DNA of 64,000 nt from an uncultured Phocaeicola sp. (GTDB lineage Bacteria; Bacteroidota; Bacteroidia; Bacteroidales; Bacteroidaceae): assembly GCA_944319745.1 (NCBI GenBank), contig CALUET010000013.1, positions 107,303 to 171,302 of the forward strand, given 5' to 3'. Each line of letters starts with the position of its first letter. The stretch's first letter is position 1. Positions 10,097-19,134 of the stretch are shown here, in pieces. Position numbers and translations under genes: made by a program. The notes below the pieces were generated by a model that made no database searches, had not been told where the DNA came from, and was given only the letters and a program-made list of their open reading frames with translations.

Positions 10097-10151
10097 TCTT
10101 GGTTTCCCGCTTCATAAAGCACAAAGCAAACCACTCTATCCGACGGTTTGC

Positions 10152-10928
10152 TTACATCTCACGAATCCAGATATTGCGGAAACTGATCGGTTCACTGGGA
10201 TCTCCATGACTTTGCAATAAAATCGGCCCGGCGCCATGCTCTCTTACCTGAGGAAATCCGATGAATTCCGTTGTACCAAGGATCGTCGTGTTATTCTGAA
10301 GCACGACACCGTTCTGAATAATGGTTACCGTAGGACGTGTACGATACGAGCCGTCTTTTTTAAATGTCGGTGCCGTATAAATAATATCGTATACATTCCA
10401 TTCGCCCGGCTTACGCATGGCATTTACCAAAGGCGCGGTTTGTTTATAAATACTGCCGGCCATTCCATTTACATACGTCGGGTTGTTGTAATTGTCCAAA
10501 ACCTGCACTTCATACATTCCCTGCAGATAAACACCGCTGTTTCCCCGCGCCTGACTCTCACCGGAAATGTTTTCAGGCACGCGCCACTCGATGTGTAATT
10601 GGAAATTCTCAAATTTCTGTTTCGTGCGGATATCGCCCTTTTGCTTATTCACCGTAAACACTCCGTCGTGTACATCCCATTCGGCCGGACCACCGTTCAC
10701 ACTCTCCCACTGAGAAAGATCTTTTCCGTCGAAAAGAATAATCGCATCGGATGGAGCCGTAAAGCCTCCGTCACTCAACGTCTGTCCCGGAGTTACAACC
10801 GGAGGAACAGGTTCGTAAAACTCAGACATCTCATGCGTAATGCCGGCATATCCCTGTGCTTTTACCGACAAACAAGCAACCGTACCCAATGAGAAAAGCA
10901 CAAATCTCATCAATCGTCCTTTATTCAT
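10152..10928 (-). CDS. Secreted DUF1080 protein (3-keto-glycoside hydrolase-like)
   Basis: A 258-residue protein. The start at 10928 is preferred over two in-frame ATGs just upstream, because an AAGGA site sits about 9 bp before it. A signal peptide (MNKGRLMRFVLFSLGT to VKAQG) precedes a DUF1080 concanavalin-like domain recognisable from LFDGKDLSQWESVNGG, GNSGVYLQGMYEVQVLDNY and the final FRNIWIREM. DUF1080 proteins of Bacteroidota have been linked to cleavage of 3-keto-glycosides made by Gfo/Idh/MocA oxidoreductases. A secreted member of that oxidoreductase family is encoded at 14879-15985, so a joint role is plausible but inferred. It probably acts in the periplasm. Confidence 0.85.
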   Translation of the reverse strand: MNKGRLMRFVLFSLGTVACLSVKAQGYAGITHEMSEFYEPVPPVVTPGQTLSDGGFTAPSDAIILFDGKDLSQWESVNGGPAEWDVHDGVFTVNKQKGDIRTKQKFENFQLHIEWRVPENISGESQARGNSGVYLQGMYEVQVLDNYNNPTYVNGMAGSIYKQTAPLVNAMRKPGEWNVYDIIYTAPTFKKDGSYRTRPTVTIIQNGVVLQNNTTILGTTEFIGFPQVREHGAGPILLQSHGDPSEPISFRNIWIREM

Positions 10929-11006
10929 GGTCATCATTCCTTTTTGTTTTAATCTGTTATACAAACAAAATTACAAGAAATCCGTCATTTATTTATCTCA
11001 AGACAC

Positions 11007-11049
11007 AAAAAAGATGCAGGCCGCTTTCCCTTTCAAGGAAAACGACCTG
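11007..11049 (-). terminator. Terminator after rpsO
   Basis: Read on the minus strand, arms at 11049-11035 and 11031-11017 pair with several G-U wobbles around a 3-nt loop, and six T residues follow at about 11012-11007. It ends the rpsO transcript before the DUF1080 gene. Confidence 0.75.
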
Positions 11050-11081
11050 TACCTTTTTTCTTTTGCAATAAGCGGATGTTT

Positions 11082-11351
11082 TTACTTACGCAAGCCAAGC
11101 TCTTTGACAATGGCACGATATCTTTCGATGTCGCGGCGCTTTAAATAGTCAAGCAACGAACGGCGCTTTCCTACCAAAGTTGTCAATGCTCTTTCTGTAC
11201 TATAATCTTTTCTGTTGAGCTTTAAATGCTCAGTCAGGTGAGAAATACGGTATGAAAACAATGCTATCTGCGCTTCAGGTGAGCCAGTATCAGTGTTAGA
11301 CTTTCCGTATTTTTCAAAGATTTCCCGTTTTTTAGCTGCATCTAAATACAT
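11082..11351 (-). CDS. rpsO: 30S ribosomal protein S15
   Basis: An 89-residue S15 of normal length. It binds the central domain of 16S rRNA early in small-subunit assembly. The segments GSPEAQIALFSYRISHLTEHL and GKRRSLLDYLKRRD are the conserved helices of the family; the final KELGLRK is the usual C-terminus. It is monocistronic, with a TAnnTTTG promoter about 44 bp upstream and its own terminator. It is divergent from typA, a translation GTPase, which is a common pairing in this order. Confidence 0.97.
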   Translation of the reverse strand: MYLDAAKKREIFEKYGKSNTDTGSPEAQIALFSYRISHLTEHLKLNRKDYSTERALTTLVGKRRSLLDYLKRRDIERYRAIVKELGLRK

Positions 11352-11394
11352 AAATTCAACTGTTTATTTAATTATTCCTTACATAAATGCGCGG

Positions 11395-11402
11395 CAAAGG
11401 TA
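11395..11402 (-). promoter_or_regulatory. Bacteroidota -7 box for rpsO
   Basis: Reads TACCTTTG on the minus strand, an exact TAnnTTTG match, 44 nt before the rpsO start. The leader between them could hold the S15 autoregulatory site, but I cannot identify one by eye. Confidence 0.6.
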
Positions 11403-11489
11403 AACATAAATTCTTAAATAATAAAGCACTTTCTCTACATTTTTCGGAAAAAGTATGCCTGAACGCCCTTATTCCTGCAATAAAAATCG

Positions 11490-11497
11490 TAACTTTG
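11490..11497 (+). promoter_or_regulatory. Bacteroidota -7 box for typA
   Basis: TAACTTTG, an exact TAnnTTTG match, 23 nt before the typA ATG at 11521. Its position argues that the in-frame ATG at 11455 is upstream of transcription and is not the start. Confidence 0.65.
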
Positions 11498-11520
11498 CAA
11501 CCAAAATTATTAGTATAGGT

Positions 11521-13326
11521 ATGCAAGATATTAGAAACATTGCCATTATTGCCCACGTAGACCACGGGAAAACAACCTTGGTAGATAAAATGATGTTAGC
11601 GGGGCATCTATTCAGGAATGACCAAACAAATGGCGAATTAGTGCTGGATAACAACGACCTGGAACGCGAAAGAGGGATAACAATATTATCGAAAAACGTT
11701 TCCATCAATTACAAAGGTACAAAAATCAATATAATCGACACACCGGGACACGCCGATTTCGGTGGTGAAGTGGAACGGGTGCTTAACATGGCCGACGGCT
11801 GCATCTTATTGGTCGATGCTTTTGAAGGCCCTATGCCGCAAACACGTTTCGTTTTACAAAAAGCATTGCAAATCGGATTGAAACCCATCGTTGTAGTAAA
11901 CAAGGTGGATAAACCCAACTGCCGCCCCGAAGAGGTTTATGAAATGGTATTCGACCTAATGTTCAGTCTGAATGCAACCGAAGACCAACTGGACTTCCCT
12001 GTTTTATACGGATCGGCCAAAAACAACTGGATGGGAACCGATTGGAAGACTCCGACAGACAGCATCACTCCCCTGCTCGATGCCATCATAAAATATATCC
12101 CCGCTCCGAAACAATTGGAAGGAACTCCGCAAATGCTGATCACTTCGCTCGATTATTCCGCTTACACCGGACGTATTGCAGTGGGAAGAATTCATCGGGG
12201 AACCTTAACGGAGGGAATGAATATCACATTGGCCAAGCGCGACGGTTCTTTTGTAAAATCAAAAATTAAAGAAATTCATACCTTCGAAGGATTAGGACGT
12301 AAAAAAGTATCGTCCGTATCCTCGGGAGATATTTGTGCCATCATCGGCATCGACGGGTTTGAAATCGGCGATACGATCTGTGATTTCGAGAATCCGGAAC
12401 CTCTTCCTCCCATCGCCATTGACGAACCGACCATGAGTATGTTGTTCACTATAAACGATTCTCCTTTCTTCGGGAAGGAAGGAAAATATGTGACTTCCCG
12501 CCACATCCAGGAAAGACTGATGAAGGAACTAGATAAAAATCTTGCCTTACGTGTACGTAAAGCCGACAACGAAGATGGGAAATGGATCGTTTCAGGACGT
12601 GGCGTATTGCATCTTTCCGTACTGATCGAGACCATGCGTCGTGAAGGATACGAATTGCAGGTGGGACAACCTCAGGTTATCTTCAAAGAAATAAACGGAG
12701 AGAAATGCGAGCCGATCGAAGAACTTACCATCAGCGTGCCGGAAGAATTTGCAAGCAAAATGATCGATATGGTCACACGCCGAAAAGGAGAAATGGTTTC
12801 AATGGAATCTCAGGGAGACCGCGTCAACATCGAATTCAACATGCCTTCCCGCGGAATCATCGGATTGCGCACAAATGTACTGACGGCTTCGCAGGGAGAA
12901 GCTATCATGGCACACCGCTTTAAAGAATACCAGCCGTATAAAGGTGACATACCCCGCCGCACAAACGGATCGATGATTGCCATGGAATCGGGCACAGCAT
13001 TTGCTTATGCCATTGACAAGCTGCAAGACCGAGGCAAATTTTTCATCTATCCGCAAGATGAAGTATATGCAGGACAAGTGGTAGGCGAGCATGTACATGA
13101 GAATGATTTGGTCGTCAATGTTACAAAATCGAAGAAACTGACAAACATGCGCGCCTCAGGCTCCGATGACAAAGCCCGCATTATCCCGCCGGTTATTTTC
13201 TCATTGGAAGAGGCATTGGAATACATAAAGGCTGACGAATACGTGGAAGTTACGCCCAAAAGCATGCGTATGCGTAAAATAATATTGGACGAAAACGAAC
13301 GTAAACGCGCCAATAAAAAAGACTAA
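11521..13326 (+). CDS. typA: Ribosome-associated GTPase TypA/BipA
   Basis: A 601-residue translational GTPase, the usual length for TypA. The start at 11521 ([16 protein letters not shown]) is chosen because the promoter box lies between it and an earlier in-frame ATG. GTPase motifs are complete: AHVDHGKTT (G1), [11 protein letters not shown] (G3), NKVDKP (G4) and GSAKNN (G5). EF-G-like domains and the TypA-specific C-terminal domain follow, with SRGIIGLRT as a family hallmark. It binds the ribosome and supports growth under stress and ribosome assembly. A terminator follows at 13352-13379. Confidence 0.97.
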   Translation: MQDIRNIAIIAHVDHGKTTLVDKMMLAGHLFRNDQTNGELVLDNNDLERERGITILSKNVSINYKGTKINIIDTPGHADFGGEVERVLNMADGCILLVDAFEGPMPQTRFVLQKALQIGLKPIVVVNKVDKPNCRPEEVYEMVFDLMFSLNATEDQLDFPVLYGSAKNNWMGTDWKTPTDSITPLLDAIIKYIPAPKQLEGTPQMLITSLDYSAYTGRIAVGRIHRGTLTEGMNITLAKRDGSFVKSKIKEIHTFEGLGRKKVSSVSSGDICAIIGIDGFEIGDTICDFENPEPLPPIAIDEPTMSMLFTINDSPFFGKEGKYVTSRHIQERLMKELDKNLALRVRKADNEDGKWIVSGRGVLHLSVLIETMRREGYELQVGQPQVIFKEINGEKCEPIEELTISVPEEFASKMIDMVTRRKGEMVSMESQGDRVNIEFNMPSRGIIGLRTNVLTASQGEAIMAHRFKEYQPYKGDIPRRTNGSMIAMESGTAFAYAIDKLQDRGKFFIYPQDEVYAGQVVGEHVHENDLVVNVTKSKKLTNMRASGSDDKARIIPPVIFSLEEALEYIKADEYVEVTPKSMRMRKIILDENERKRANKKD

Positions 13327-13351
13327 ACGTCTGCACGAATTATATAAAAGG

Positions 13352-13379
13352 AAGGCTCCAACCATCCGGTTGGCGCCTT
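13352..13379 (+). terminator. Terminator after typA
   Basis: A 12-bp stem (13352-13363 with 13368-13379) with one G-T wobble and a 4-nt loop, followed by TGTTCTT. It ends 47 bp before the next ATG. Confidence 0.75.
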
Positions 13380-13426
13380 TGTTCTTCAATAAAAACCTTC
13401 ACCTTCTTACCCGAGCTATACAAGAT

Positions 13427-14689
13427 ATGGAATACTCGATAAAAGACTTTGAAATCATGGCTCCAGTCGGTTCCCGCGAATCGCTGGCGGCTGCCATTCA
13501 TGCAGGTGCCGACTCCATCTACTTCGGTATCGAAAGCCTGAACATGAGAGCCCGCTCGGCAAGTCCCTTCACCATCGACGATTTGCACGAGATTGCCCGC
13601 ATATGCGATGAAAACGGGATAAAAAGCTATCTTACCGTCAACACGATTATCTACGATGAAGACATTGAACTGATGCATAAAATCATTGATGCGGCAAAAA
13701 AGGCCGGCATCAGTGCCGTAATCGCTTCCGACGTTTCGGTCATGTCATACTGTAATCAAATCGGACAAGAGGTTCATTTATCCACACAGCTGAACATAAG
13801 TAATGCGGAAGCCCTCAAGTTTTACGCACAATTCGCCGATGTGGTTGTTCTTGCAAGGGAATTGAACCTGAAACAGGTGCGCAAGATCTACGACACCATC
13901 CACGAACAAAACATCAAAGGCCCGATGGGAAATCCCGTACGCATCGAGATGTTCTGCCATGGAGCTTTGTGTATGGCAGTGTCCGGAAAATGTTATTTGA
14001 GTCTGAACGAGCTGAATGCCTCGGCAAACCGCGGCGCCTGCATGCAGGTATGCCGCCGGGCATATATCGTAAAAGACAAGGAAAGCGACATAGAACTTGA
14101 GATTGACAACCAATACATCATGTCGCCAAAAGATTTAAAAACGATACGTTTCATGGACGAGATGATAGAAGCCGGCGTAAGAGTATTCAAGATTGAAGGG
14201 AGAGCACGCAGCCCGGAATATGTGCATACCGTCGTAAAATGCTACAAAGAAGCCATCCAAGCGTATCTCGACGGCTCATTCTCTGAAGAAAAGAAAGACG
14301 CCTGGGACGAAAGACTCAAGACTGTTTTCAACAGAGGATTCTGGAACGGATATTATTTGGGCCAGCGTTTGGGTGAATGGAGCAGGAACTACGGCTCGGA
14401 AGCTACCGAACGAAAAGTATACGCAGGCCGGGGAATAAAATATTTCTCGAATCTCGGAGTGGCAGAGTTCCTCATAGAAGCCTCGGGAATCAAGGTTGGA
14501 GACAAACTTTTAATTACAGGTCCTACCACAGGCGTGCTGTACATCACCCTGGAAGAAGCGCGCGTCGACCTGAAACCGGTGGATGTCGTACACAAAGGAG
14601 AGCATGTATCTTTCAAGGTGCCTCAGCGCATTCGCCCCAGCGACAAGCTATACCGCATAGTCTCCACCGAAGAGATAAGAAAGAAATAA
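13427..14689 (+). CDS. Peptidase U32 family protein (TrhP/YegQ-like)
   Basis: A 420-residue U32-family protein. The start at 13427 (MEYSIKDFEIMAPVGS) matches the usual family N-terminus; the earlier ATG at 13370 lies inside the typA terminator. The family signature is seen in IEMFCHGALCMAVSGKCYLS, which includes cysteines likely to hold an iron-sulfur cluster. Despite the name, characterised bacterial relatives are RNA-modifying enzymes that use prephenate to hydroxylate uridine in tRNA (YegQ/TrhP) or cytidine in 23S rRNA (RlhA). Length and layout favour the YegQ type, but the substrate is inferred. Confidence 0.85.
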   Translation: MEYSIKDFEIMAPVGSRESLAAAIHAGADSIYFGIESLNMRARSASPFTIDDLHEIARICDENGIKSYLTVNTIIYDEDIELMHKIIDAAKKAGISAVIASDVSVMSYCNQIGQEVHLSTQLNISNAEALKFYAQFADVVVLARELNLKQVRKIYDTIHEQNIKGPMGNPVRIEMFCHGALCMAVSGKCYLSLNELNASANRGACMQVCRRAYIVKDKESDIELEIDNQYIMSPKDLKTIRFMDEMIEAGVRVFKIEGRARSPEYVHTVVKCYKEAIQAYLDGSFSEEKKDAWDERLKTVFNRGFWNGYYLGQRLGEWSRNYGSEATERKVYAGRGIKYFSNLGVAEFLIEASGIKVGDKLLITGPTTGVLYITLEEARVDLKPVDVVHKGEHVSFKVPQRIRPSDKLYRIVSTEEIRKK

Positions 14690-14707
14690 TACGTGCTTCA
14701 GATATAA

Positions 14708-14759
14708 GGAATCCTTCTTCCCCTCCGCCTCACAGTGAACAGCGGGGAAAAAGGATTCC
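14708..14759 (+). terminator. Terminator after the U32 gene
   Basis: Sixteen-base arms (14708-14723 with 14744-14759) pair with one mismatch across a 20-nt loop and are followed by CTCTTTTTCTT. Confidence 0.8.
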
Positions 14760-14846
14760 CTCTTTTTCTTACAAGAACAATTTCTTTTTAACATCCCTCG
14801 CATAAAGATTTATAAAAAGACGAAGCCTTTTCTTACAGAAAATGTA

Positions 14847-14854
14847 TATTTTTG
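14847..14854 (+). promoter_or_regulatory. Bacteroidota -7 box for the Gfo/Idh-GH5 cluster
   Basis: TATTTTTG, an exact TAnnTTTG match, 24 nt before the ATG at 14879. The three genes that follow are spaced by about 30-40 bp and probably share this promoter. Confidence 0.6.
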
Positions 14855-14878
14855 TGATAAACAAAATCTTATCTTATC

Positions 14879-15985
14879 ATGAAAAAACTACGACTTCCTT
14901 TCACATTAGGCCTTTTGTTTCTTCTCTTCATGTGTGTCTGTCCCGCATTGGCGCAGCAAAACAACAATCCTTTACGTATTGCCGTAGCCGGAGTGGCGCA
15001 CGGACATTTAAACGATGTCACGTCGCGTATCAAAAGAGGCGACTTTAAAATAGTCGGAGTTTACGAGAAAGATGACCGCATGAGGGAACAAAACGGACTA
15101 AGCAGACTCGTTGACAAGAAACTTTTTTACGGGAACCTGGAACAAATGCTGGACGAAACCAAACCGGAAGCCGTAGTTGCCTACGGATCTATCCGCGATC
15201 ATCTCTCCGTAGTAGAGGCATGTGCTCCGAGAGGCATCCACGTCATGGTGGAAAAACCGTTGGCGATGAATATCAAACATGCCAAACAAATGGCCAAACT
15301 GGCGCGGAAATATCACATTCTTCTTCTCACCAATTACGAAACAAGCTGGTATGATACCAACCACGAGGCCTATAAAATCATAAAAGACGGAGGCATCGGA
15401 CAAATTACACGCATTCAGGTTTACGACGGCCACCAGGGGCCTTTTGAAATAGGATGCGGAAAAGACTTTACCGACTGGCTGACGGATCCGGAACAAAACG
15501 GAGGCGGAGCTATCATCGATTTCGGATGTTACGGAGCAAACCTCGCGACATGGATTCTCAACGGACAGCGACCTGTCAGCGTATATGCCACAGCCAATCA
15601 ACAAAAGCCCGGCAAATACCCAAAAGTGGAAGACGACGCAACAATAATTGTACAGTATCCTAACCTGACCGTACAACTAATGCCTTCATGGAACTGGCCG
15701 ATGAACCGGAAAGACATGTACGTGTATGGAGAAAAAGGATACATATACCAACAGACAGGAAAGAAGATGTTCATCCAACAAAACGGGACGTATATTCCGG
15801 TCAGCCCCGAGCCTCTGAAAACTCCATACAATGATTCTTTCTATTACCTCAAGGCTGCCGTCAGAGGAGAAATCGAAGTTAAGCCTTACGACTTGGCGTC
15901 TTTAGAGAACAACCTGATTGTCGTTGAGATACTGGATGCCGCAATAAAAAGTGCAAAACGCGGAAAAGTAGTGTATTTGAAGTGA
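14879..15985 (+). CDS. Secreted Gfo/Idh/MocA family oxidoreductase
   Basis: A 368-residue protein with a clear signal peptide (MKKLRLPFTLGLLFLLFMC to ALAQQ). A Rossmann NAD(P)-binding strand, RIAVAGVAHGH, comes next, and the family motif MVEKPLAMN supplies the catalytic Lys. The C-terminal alpha/beta domain includes GGGAIIDFGCYGANL, where a substrate-binding residue usually lies. Export of this family is common in Bacteroidota, where members keep a bound nucleotide and either oxidise sugars or act as GH109-type hydrolases. It heads a set of three secreted-protein genes and may supply a keto-sugar to a DUF1080-type enzyme. The substrate is unknown. Confidence 0.85.
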   Translation: MKKLRLPFTLGLLFLLFMCVCPALAQQNNNPLRIAVAGVAHGHLNDVTSRIKRGDFKIVGVYEKDDRMREQNGLSRLVDKKLFYGNLEQMLDETKPEAVVAYGSIRDHLSVVEACAPRGIHVMVEKPLAMNIKHAKQMAKLARKYHILLLTNYETSWYDTNHEAYKIIKDGGIGQITRIQVYDGHQGPFEIGCGKDFTDWLTDPEQNGGGAIIDFGCYGANLATWILNGQRPVSVYATANQQKPGKYPKVEDDATIIVQYPNLTVQLMPSWNWPMNRKDMYVYGEKGYIYQQTGKKMFIQQNGTYIPVSPEPLKTPYNDSFYYLKAAVRGEIEVKPYDLASLENNLIVVEILDAAIKSAKRGKVVYLK

Positions 15986-16022
15986 CACACACATAAATCA
16001 AACCTTAAAAAAATACCGAACC

Positions 16023-17141
16023 ATGGTAACACGACGCAAATTTCTAAGAGAAGTTCTGGCATCTTCCGCCTTGTTGATGGCAGGAAAAGACCTGACATCT
16101 TTTGCCTATGGCAGAAATAAAAAAAGGAAAAAAGACGAGCTTTCCGACATAACGGCAGAGACTGCTCCGATATGGAAGGGATTTAATCTGACAAACAAAT
16201 TCGATCCGAATCATCAAAGTCCGTTTAACGAACAAGATTTCGAGCTCATCGCCGGATGGGGATTTAACTTTGTGCGAATCCCTCTTTCCTATTGGTGCTG
16301 GAGCAAGGAAGACGACTGGTACTCGGTAGATGAAAACATTTTAAAAGAAATAGACCGGGCCGTTGAATACGGGAAACAATATAATCTGCATGTGAACCTG
16401 AACTTTCACCGGGTTCCTGGTTACTGTATCAATGCTCCAAAAGTACCAACCAACCTGTTCGAGGACGAAGAACCTTTAAAAGCCTGCGCCTTTCATTGGA
16501 AAATATTTGCAGAACGCTATAAAGGCATCCCCAACAGAAACGTAAGTTTCAACCTTATTAATGAAGCTCCTTCGGTAGAAGCCGAGAAATACGACAAGGT
16601 GGCACGAACATTAATCCGAACCATTCGCAATGTAGATCCGAACCGTTTGATCCTTGTCGACGGGAAAGATGTGGGACGCGTACCGCTGATGACTTTGACA
16701 GACACCGAAAACATTATCCAATGCGGGAGAGGTTATGACCCGATGCTGATATCTCATTTCCGCGCCGAATGGCCGGGTATAAAACAACTGATGGAATTCC
16801 CTGAAGAAAAACTGACGTGGCCCTTGCACACCGACGGAATCAATTACGACAAAGAATACATTCGAAAAGCATCCGTATTGCCGTGGAAAGACTGGGTTGC
16901 CCAGGGAGGGAAAGTACACATCGGCGAAATGGGCTGCCATAACCGGACGCCTCACAAGACAGCGATGGCATGGCTTGAAGATGTTTTTGCGCTGTTCAAC
17001 GAACAAGAGTGGGGATGGTCTTTGTGGAACCTGTACGGTTCTTTCGGCATTCTCGACAGCGGAAGAAAAGACGTAAAGTATGAAAACTGCAAGGGGCACC
17101 TGTTGGACAGGGAAATGCTGGAACTTTTAAAACGCAGCTGA
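16023..17141 (+). CDS. Exported GH5-family glycoside hydrolase
   Basis: A 372-residue (beta/alpha)8 hydrolase of the cellulase (GH5) superfamily. The N-terminus VTRRKFLREVLASSALLMAG has the twin-arginine motif RRKFLR, so export by Tat is likely. The acid/base Glu is E181 in FNLINEAPS and the nucleophile is E302 in VHIGEMGC. The segment NFHRVPGY carries the conserved His. It should cleave beta-linked glucans or mannans. It is spaced 37 bp after the oxidoreductase and 30 bp before an unknown secreted protein, suggesting joint use of one glycan. The KKRKKDE stretch after the signal is unusually basic. Confidence 0.85.
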   Translation: MVTRRKFLREVLASSALLMAGKDLTSFAYGRNKKRKKDELSDITAETAPIWKGFNLTNKFDPNHQSPFNEQDFELIAGWGFNFVRIPLSYWCWSKEDDWYSVDENILKEIDRAVEYGKQYNLHVNLNFHRVPGYCINAPKVPTNLFEDEEPLKACAFHWKIFAERYKGIPNRNVSFNLINEAPSVEAEKYDKVARTLIRTIRNVDPNRLILVDGKDVGRVPLMTLTDTENIIQCGRGYDPMLISHFRAEWPGIKQLMEFPEEKLTWPLHTDGINYDKEYIRKASVLPWKDWVAQGGKVHIGEMGCHNRTPHKTAMAWLEDVFALFNEQEWGWSLWNLYGSFGILDSGRKDVKYENCKGHLLDREMLELLKRS

Positions 17142-17171
17142 CGCCACAAACGAATAACTTCTAACCGAAAC

Positions 17172-18254
17172 ATGATGAAATACCACACCCGCTTTTTACT
17201 GATTGTTGGTTTTCTTTTCACCGGAACAAGCTTGTGTTTTGCTCAAAAGAATACGGGCAATCCACCGAAAGAATGGATTGCTCCGCAAAAGAACGGGATA
17301 TGGTTGCAACCGGCTCAATGCGCAAATGCCCAACCTCTTTGGGGATTTTGCGATGGAATTCGCATAGGAATTGCTCCTCTCGACGGGCCGCGGGGATTAA
17401 TCCGCATCTATACTCCTTACCTGGGACACGATTCTCTTGAGGTAATGAACTTCATTGCTTTCGAACCCGTTCCCCAAAAAGGAAGCAGAGGATTTTCGGA
17501 ACTGGAATGGAGCAAGGCCGACAATGTACAGGGTAAACGCCTGGTCAGCCTCAACAACATTCCGGATAATGAACAGAAAACACCGGATTTCCCCGCATGC
17601 GGCGTAATATCCGAAGAACACGGCCGGCAGGTCCTGACTGTTTTTTTCTCATGCGAGACTTTCGATAACGGCGCCGACGTATATGTCCGCATCCGGTTTA
17701 CAGAAAACAGACCTTATGAATTTGAACTGACTGCCTACGCAAGCCAACAATCTGTTCCTCTCGATTATTTCATACTCACGGCCACAATGGGAAACAAAGC
17801 GCGACTCCGAACATTACATCTGACCGGAGGAAAAGAAAAACATGCCGGCGACTTATGGCCCGAATATCAGGATATTCATTTTACGCCGCACGACTTCACG
17901 CCATCGTCCGAGATGTTGACAGATGAACACGGCGGCGCATGGTTCATTGCCTCGCCGGATGAAACCGATCCGTCGAAGGCTGTTTATGCAGACGGCACGT
18001 TCGAAGGCTGGAAATACAAAGGCAAAAAGGCTACTCAGTACTGGTATGTTCCCCAACCGAAGGCAGGGATGAGAGGCGTTGTTAACGGGCGTTACACCTA
18101 TTGGGCCAGCCAGTCTCCCATACCCGGCGGAGTAGCTTACGAAAATTTCGAGATAAACGAACCGTTTTATCAAGGACAACGTTTCATATTCGGCATATAT
18201 CCGGGTACGGCAAACGAGTTTATACAATCCGTTAAACCGGGCAACACAAAGTAA
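17172..18254 (+). CDS. Secreted protein of unknown function
   Basis: A 360-residue protein with a signal peptide (MMKYHTRFLLIVGFLFTGT to CFAQ). The start could equally be the next codon at 17175. I do not recognise the family. The body is rich in Gly, Trp, Tyr and Pro (for instance KYKGKKATQYWYVPQPK and GRYTYWASQSPIPGG) with few predicted helices, which suggests a beta-sandwich and would fit carbohydrate binding or cleavage. It is the last gene of the Gfo/Idh-GH5 set and is followed by a terminator, so a role in handling the same glycan is likely. No catalytic residues can be assigned. Confidence 0.7.
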   Translation: MMKYHTRFLLIVGFLFTGTSLCFAQKNTGNPPKEWIAPQKNGIWLQPAQCANAQPLWGFCDGIRIGIAPLDGPRGLIRIYTPYLGHDSLEVMNFIAFEPVPQKGSRGFSELEWSKADNVQGKRLVSLNNIPDNEQKTPDFPACGVISEEHGRQVLTVFFSCETFDNGADVYVRIRFTENRPYEFELTAYASQQSVPLDYFILTATMGNKARLRTLHLTGGKEKHAGDLWPEYQDIHFTPHDFTPSSEMLTDEHGGAWFIASPDETDPSKAVYADGTFEGWKYKGKKATQYWYVPQPKAGMRGVVNGRYTYWASQSPIPGGVAYENFEINEPFYQGQRFIFGIYPGTANEFIQSVKPGNTK

Positions 18255-18297
18255 GCCCGACTATCTTTCAGGGAAAACATCATAACAGAAAATAGGA

Positions 18298-18330
18298 CAG
18301 TCCGGCAGGAGTCATACCTCCGCCGGACTG
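18298..18330. terminator. Bidirectional terminator
   Basis: A 9-bp perfect stem (18298-18306 with 18322-18330), extendable by one or two pairs, with TTTT after it on the plus strand. It separates the secreted cluster from the converging SGNH hydrolase gene. Confidence 0.75.
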
Positions 18331-18362
18331 TTTTCCCTCTAAATATCAAGATTTTTATTCGC

Positions 18363-19055
18363 TTATAATGCCTTGTCTATTGCAGGTTTTATCAGGGCTT
18401 CCATCACATCATAACCTTCCGATGTGGGATGCACCCCGTCTTTTGAATAATTGCTGTTCAATGCCCGGTTATCTCCCTGCACCATTTTCTCATAATAATC
18501 TACATAAGGTATGTGGTTTTCCTTCGCATAAGCCTTGATACGTGCATTCAGGCTTGCTATTTTATCGGCAGCATCGGTAATAGAAGGGTTCCATCCGAAA
18601 GCCGCAGCCGGCAATGTTGATGTCAAAATAACCTTTATTTTATTCGCCTTTGCCAGCTCCACCATCGAAACAATATTGCCGAAAGTATAATCTTCATTGT
18701 ATTTTCCCGTATTCTCCGCCACATCATTTGTTCCGGCATTAATCACCACAAGTTTAGGTTGCAGGTTAATGACATCCTCACGGAAGCGCAAAAGGAACTG
18801 ATAAGATGTCTGTCCGCTAATGCCCCGACCGATATATTTATTGTCTTTAAAGAAATCAGGATGCGTGTTCACCCACCCTTCTGTTATCGAATTGCCGAGA
18901 AAAACGACACGTTTCTCTCCTTTTTCAGGTGCTGTCATTGCTGCATTGTCTTTAGCATAACGGTTTAATCCACCCCAATCTCTGTTGTCTTGCGCACCGG
19001 CACTGAAACTGATCATGCCGCACAAAAGCGCAATTAAAAAAAAATGTTTTTTCAT
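18363..19055 (-). CDS. Secreted SGNH/GDSL-family esterase
   Basis: A 230-residue SGNH hydrolase with a signal peptide (MKKHFFLIALLCGMISFSAG, then AQ). Block I is FLGNSITEG with the nucleophile S56, block III holds GTNDVAEN with the oxyanion Asn, and block V is DGVHPTSEG with the catalytic Asp and His. The family includes acetyl-xylan esterases and other carbohydrate or lipid esterases. It lies alone behind a TAnnTTTG box and next to the secreted glycan cluster, so removal of acetyl groups from a polysaccharide is a reasonable guess. The substrate is not evident. Confidence 0.88.
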   Translation of the reverse strand: MKKHFFLIALLCGMISFSAGAQDNRDWGGLNRYAKDNAAMTAPEKGEKRVVFLGNSITEGWVNTHPDFFKDNKYIGRGISGQTSYQFLLRFREDVINLQPKLVVINAGTNDVAENTGKYNEDYTFGNIVSMVELAKANKIKVILTSTLPAAAFGWNPSITDAADKIASLNARIKAYAKENHIPYVDYYEKMVQGDNRALNSNYSKDGVHPTSEGYDVMEALIKPAIDKAL

Positions 19056-19086
19056 GATGCTTATTTTTTGATGCTATTTCTATCGA

Positions 19087-19094
19087 CAAACTTA
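19087..19094 (-). promoter_or_regulatory. Bacteroidota -7 box for the SGNH esterase
   Basis: Reads TAAGTTTG on the minus strand, an exact TAnnTTTG match, about 32 nt before the start at 19055. Confidence 0.5.
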
Positions 19095-19134
19095 ATAAAA
19101 ACTTGAGAACGACGGTAAAGTAAGACCACGTTTT

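Noticed and set aside
11455-11520. Upstream ATG extending typA by 22 residues
   Set aside because: A -7 promoter box lies inside this extension, and the family starts at [12 protein letters not shown].
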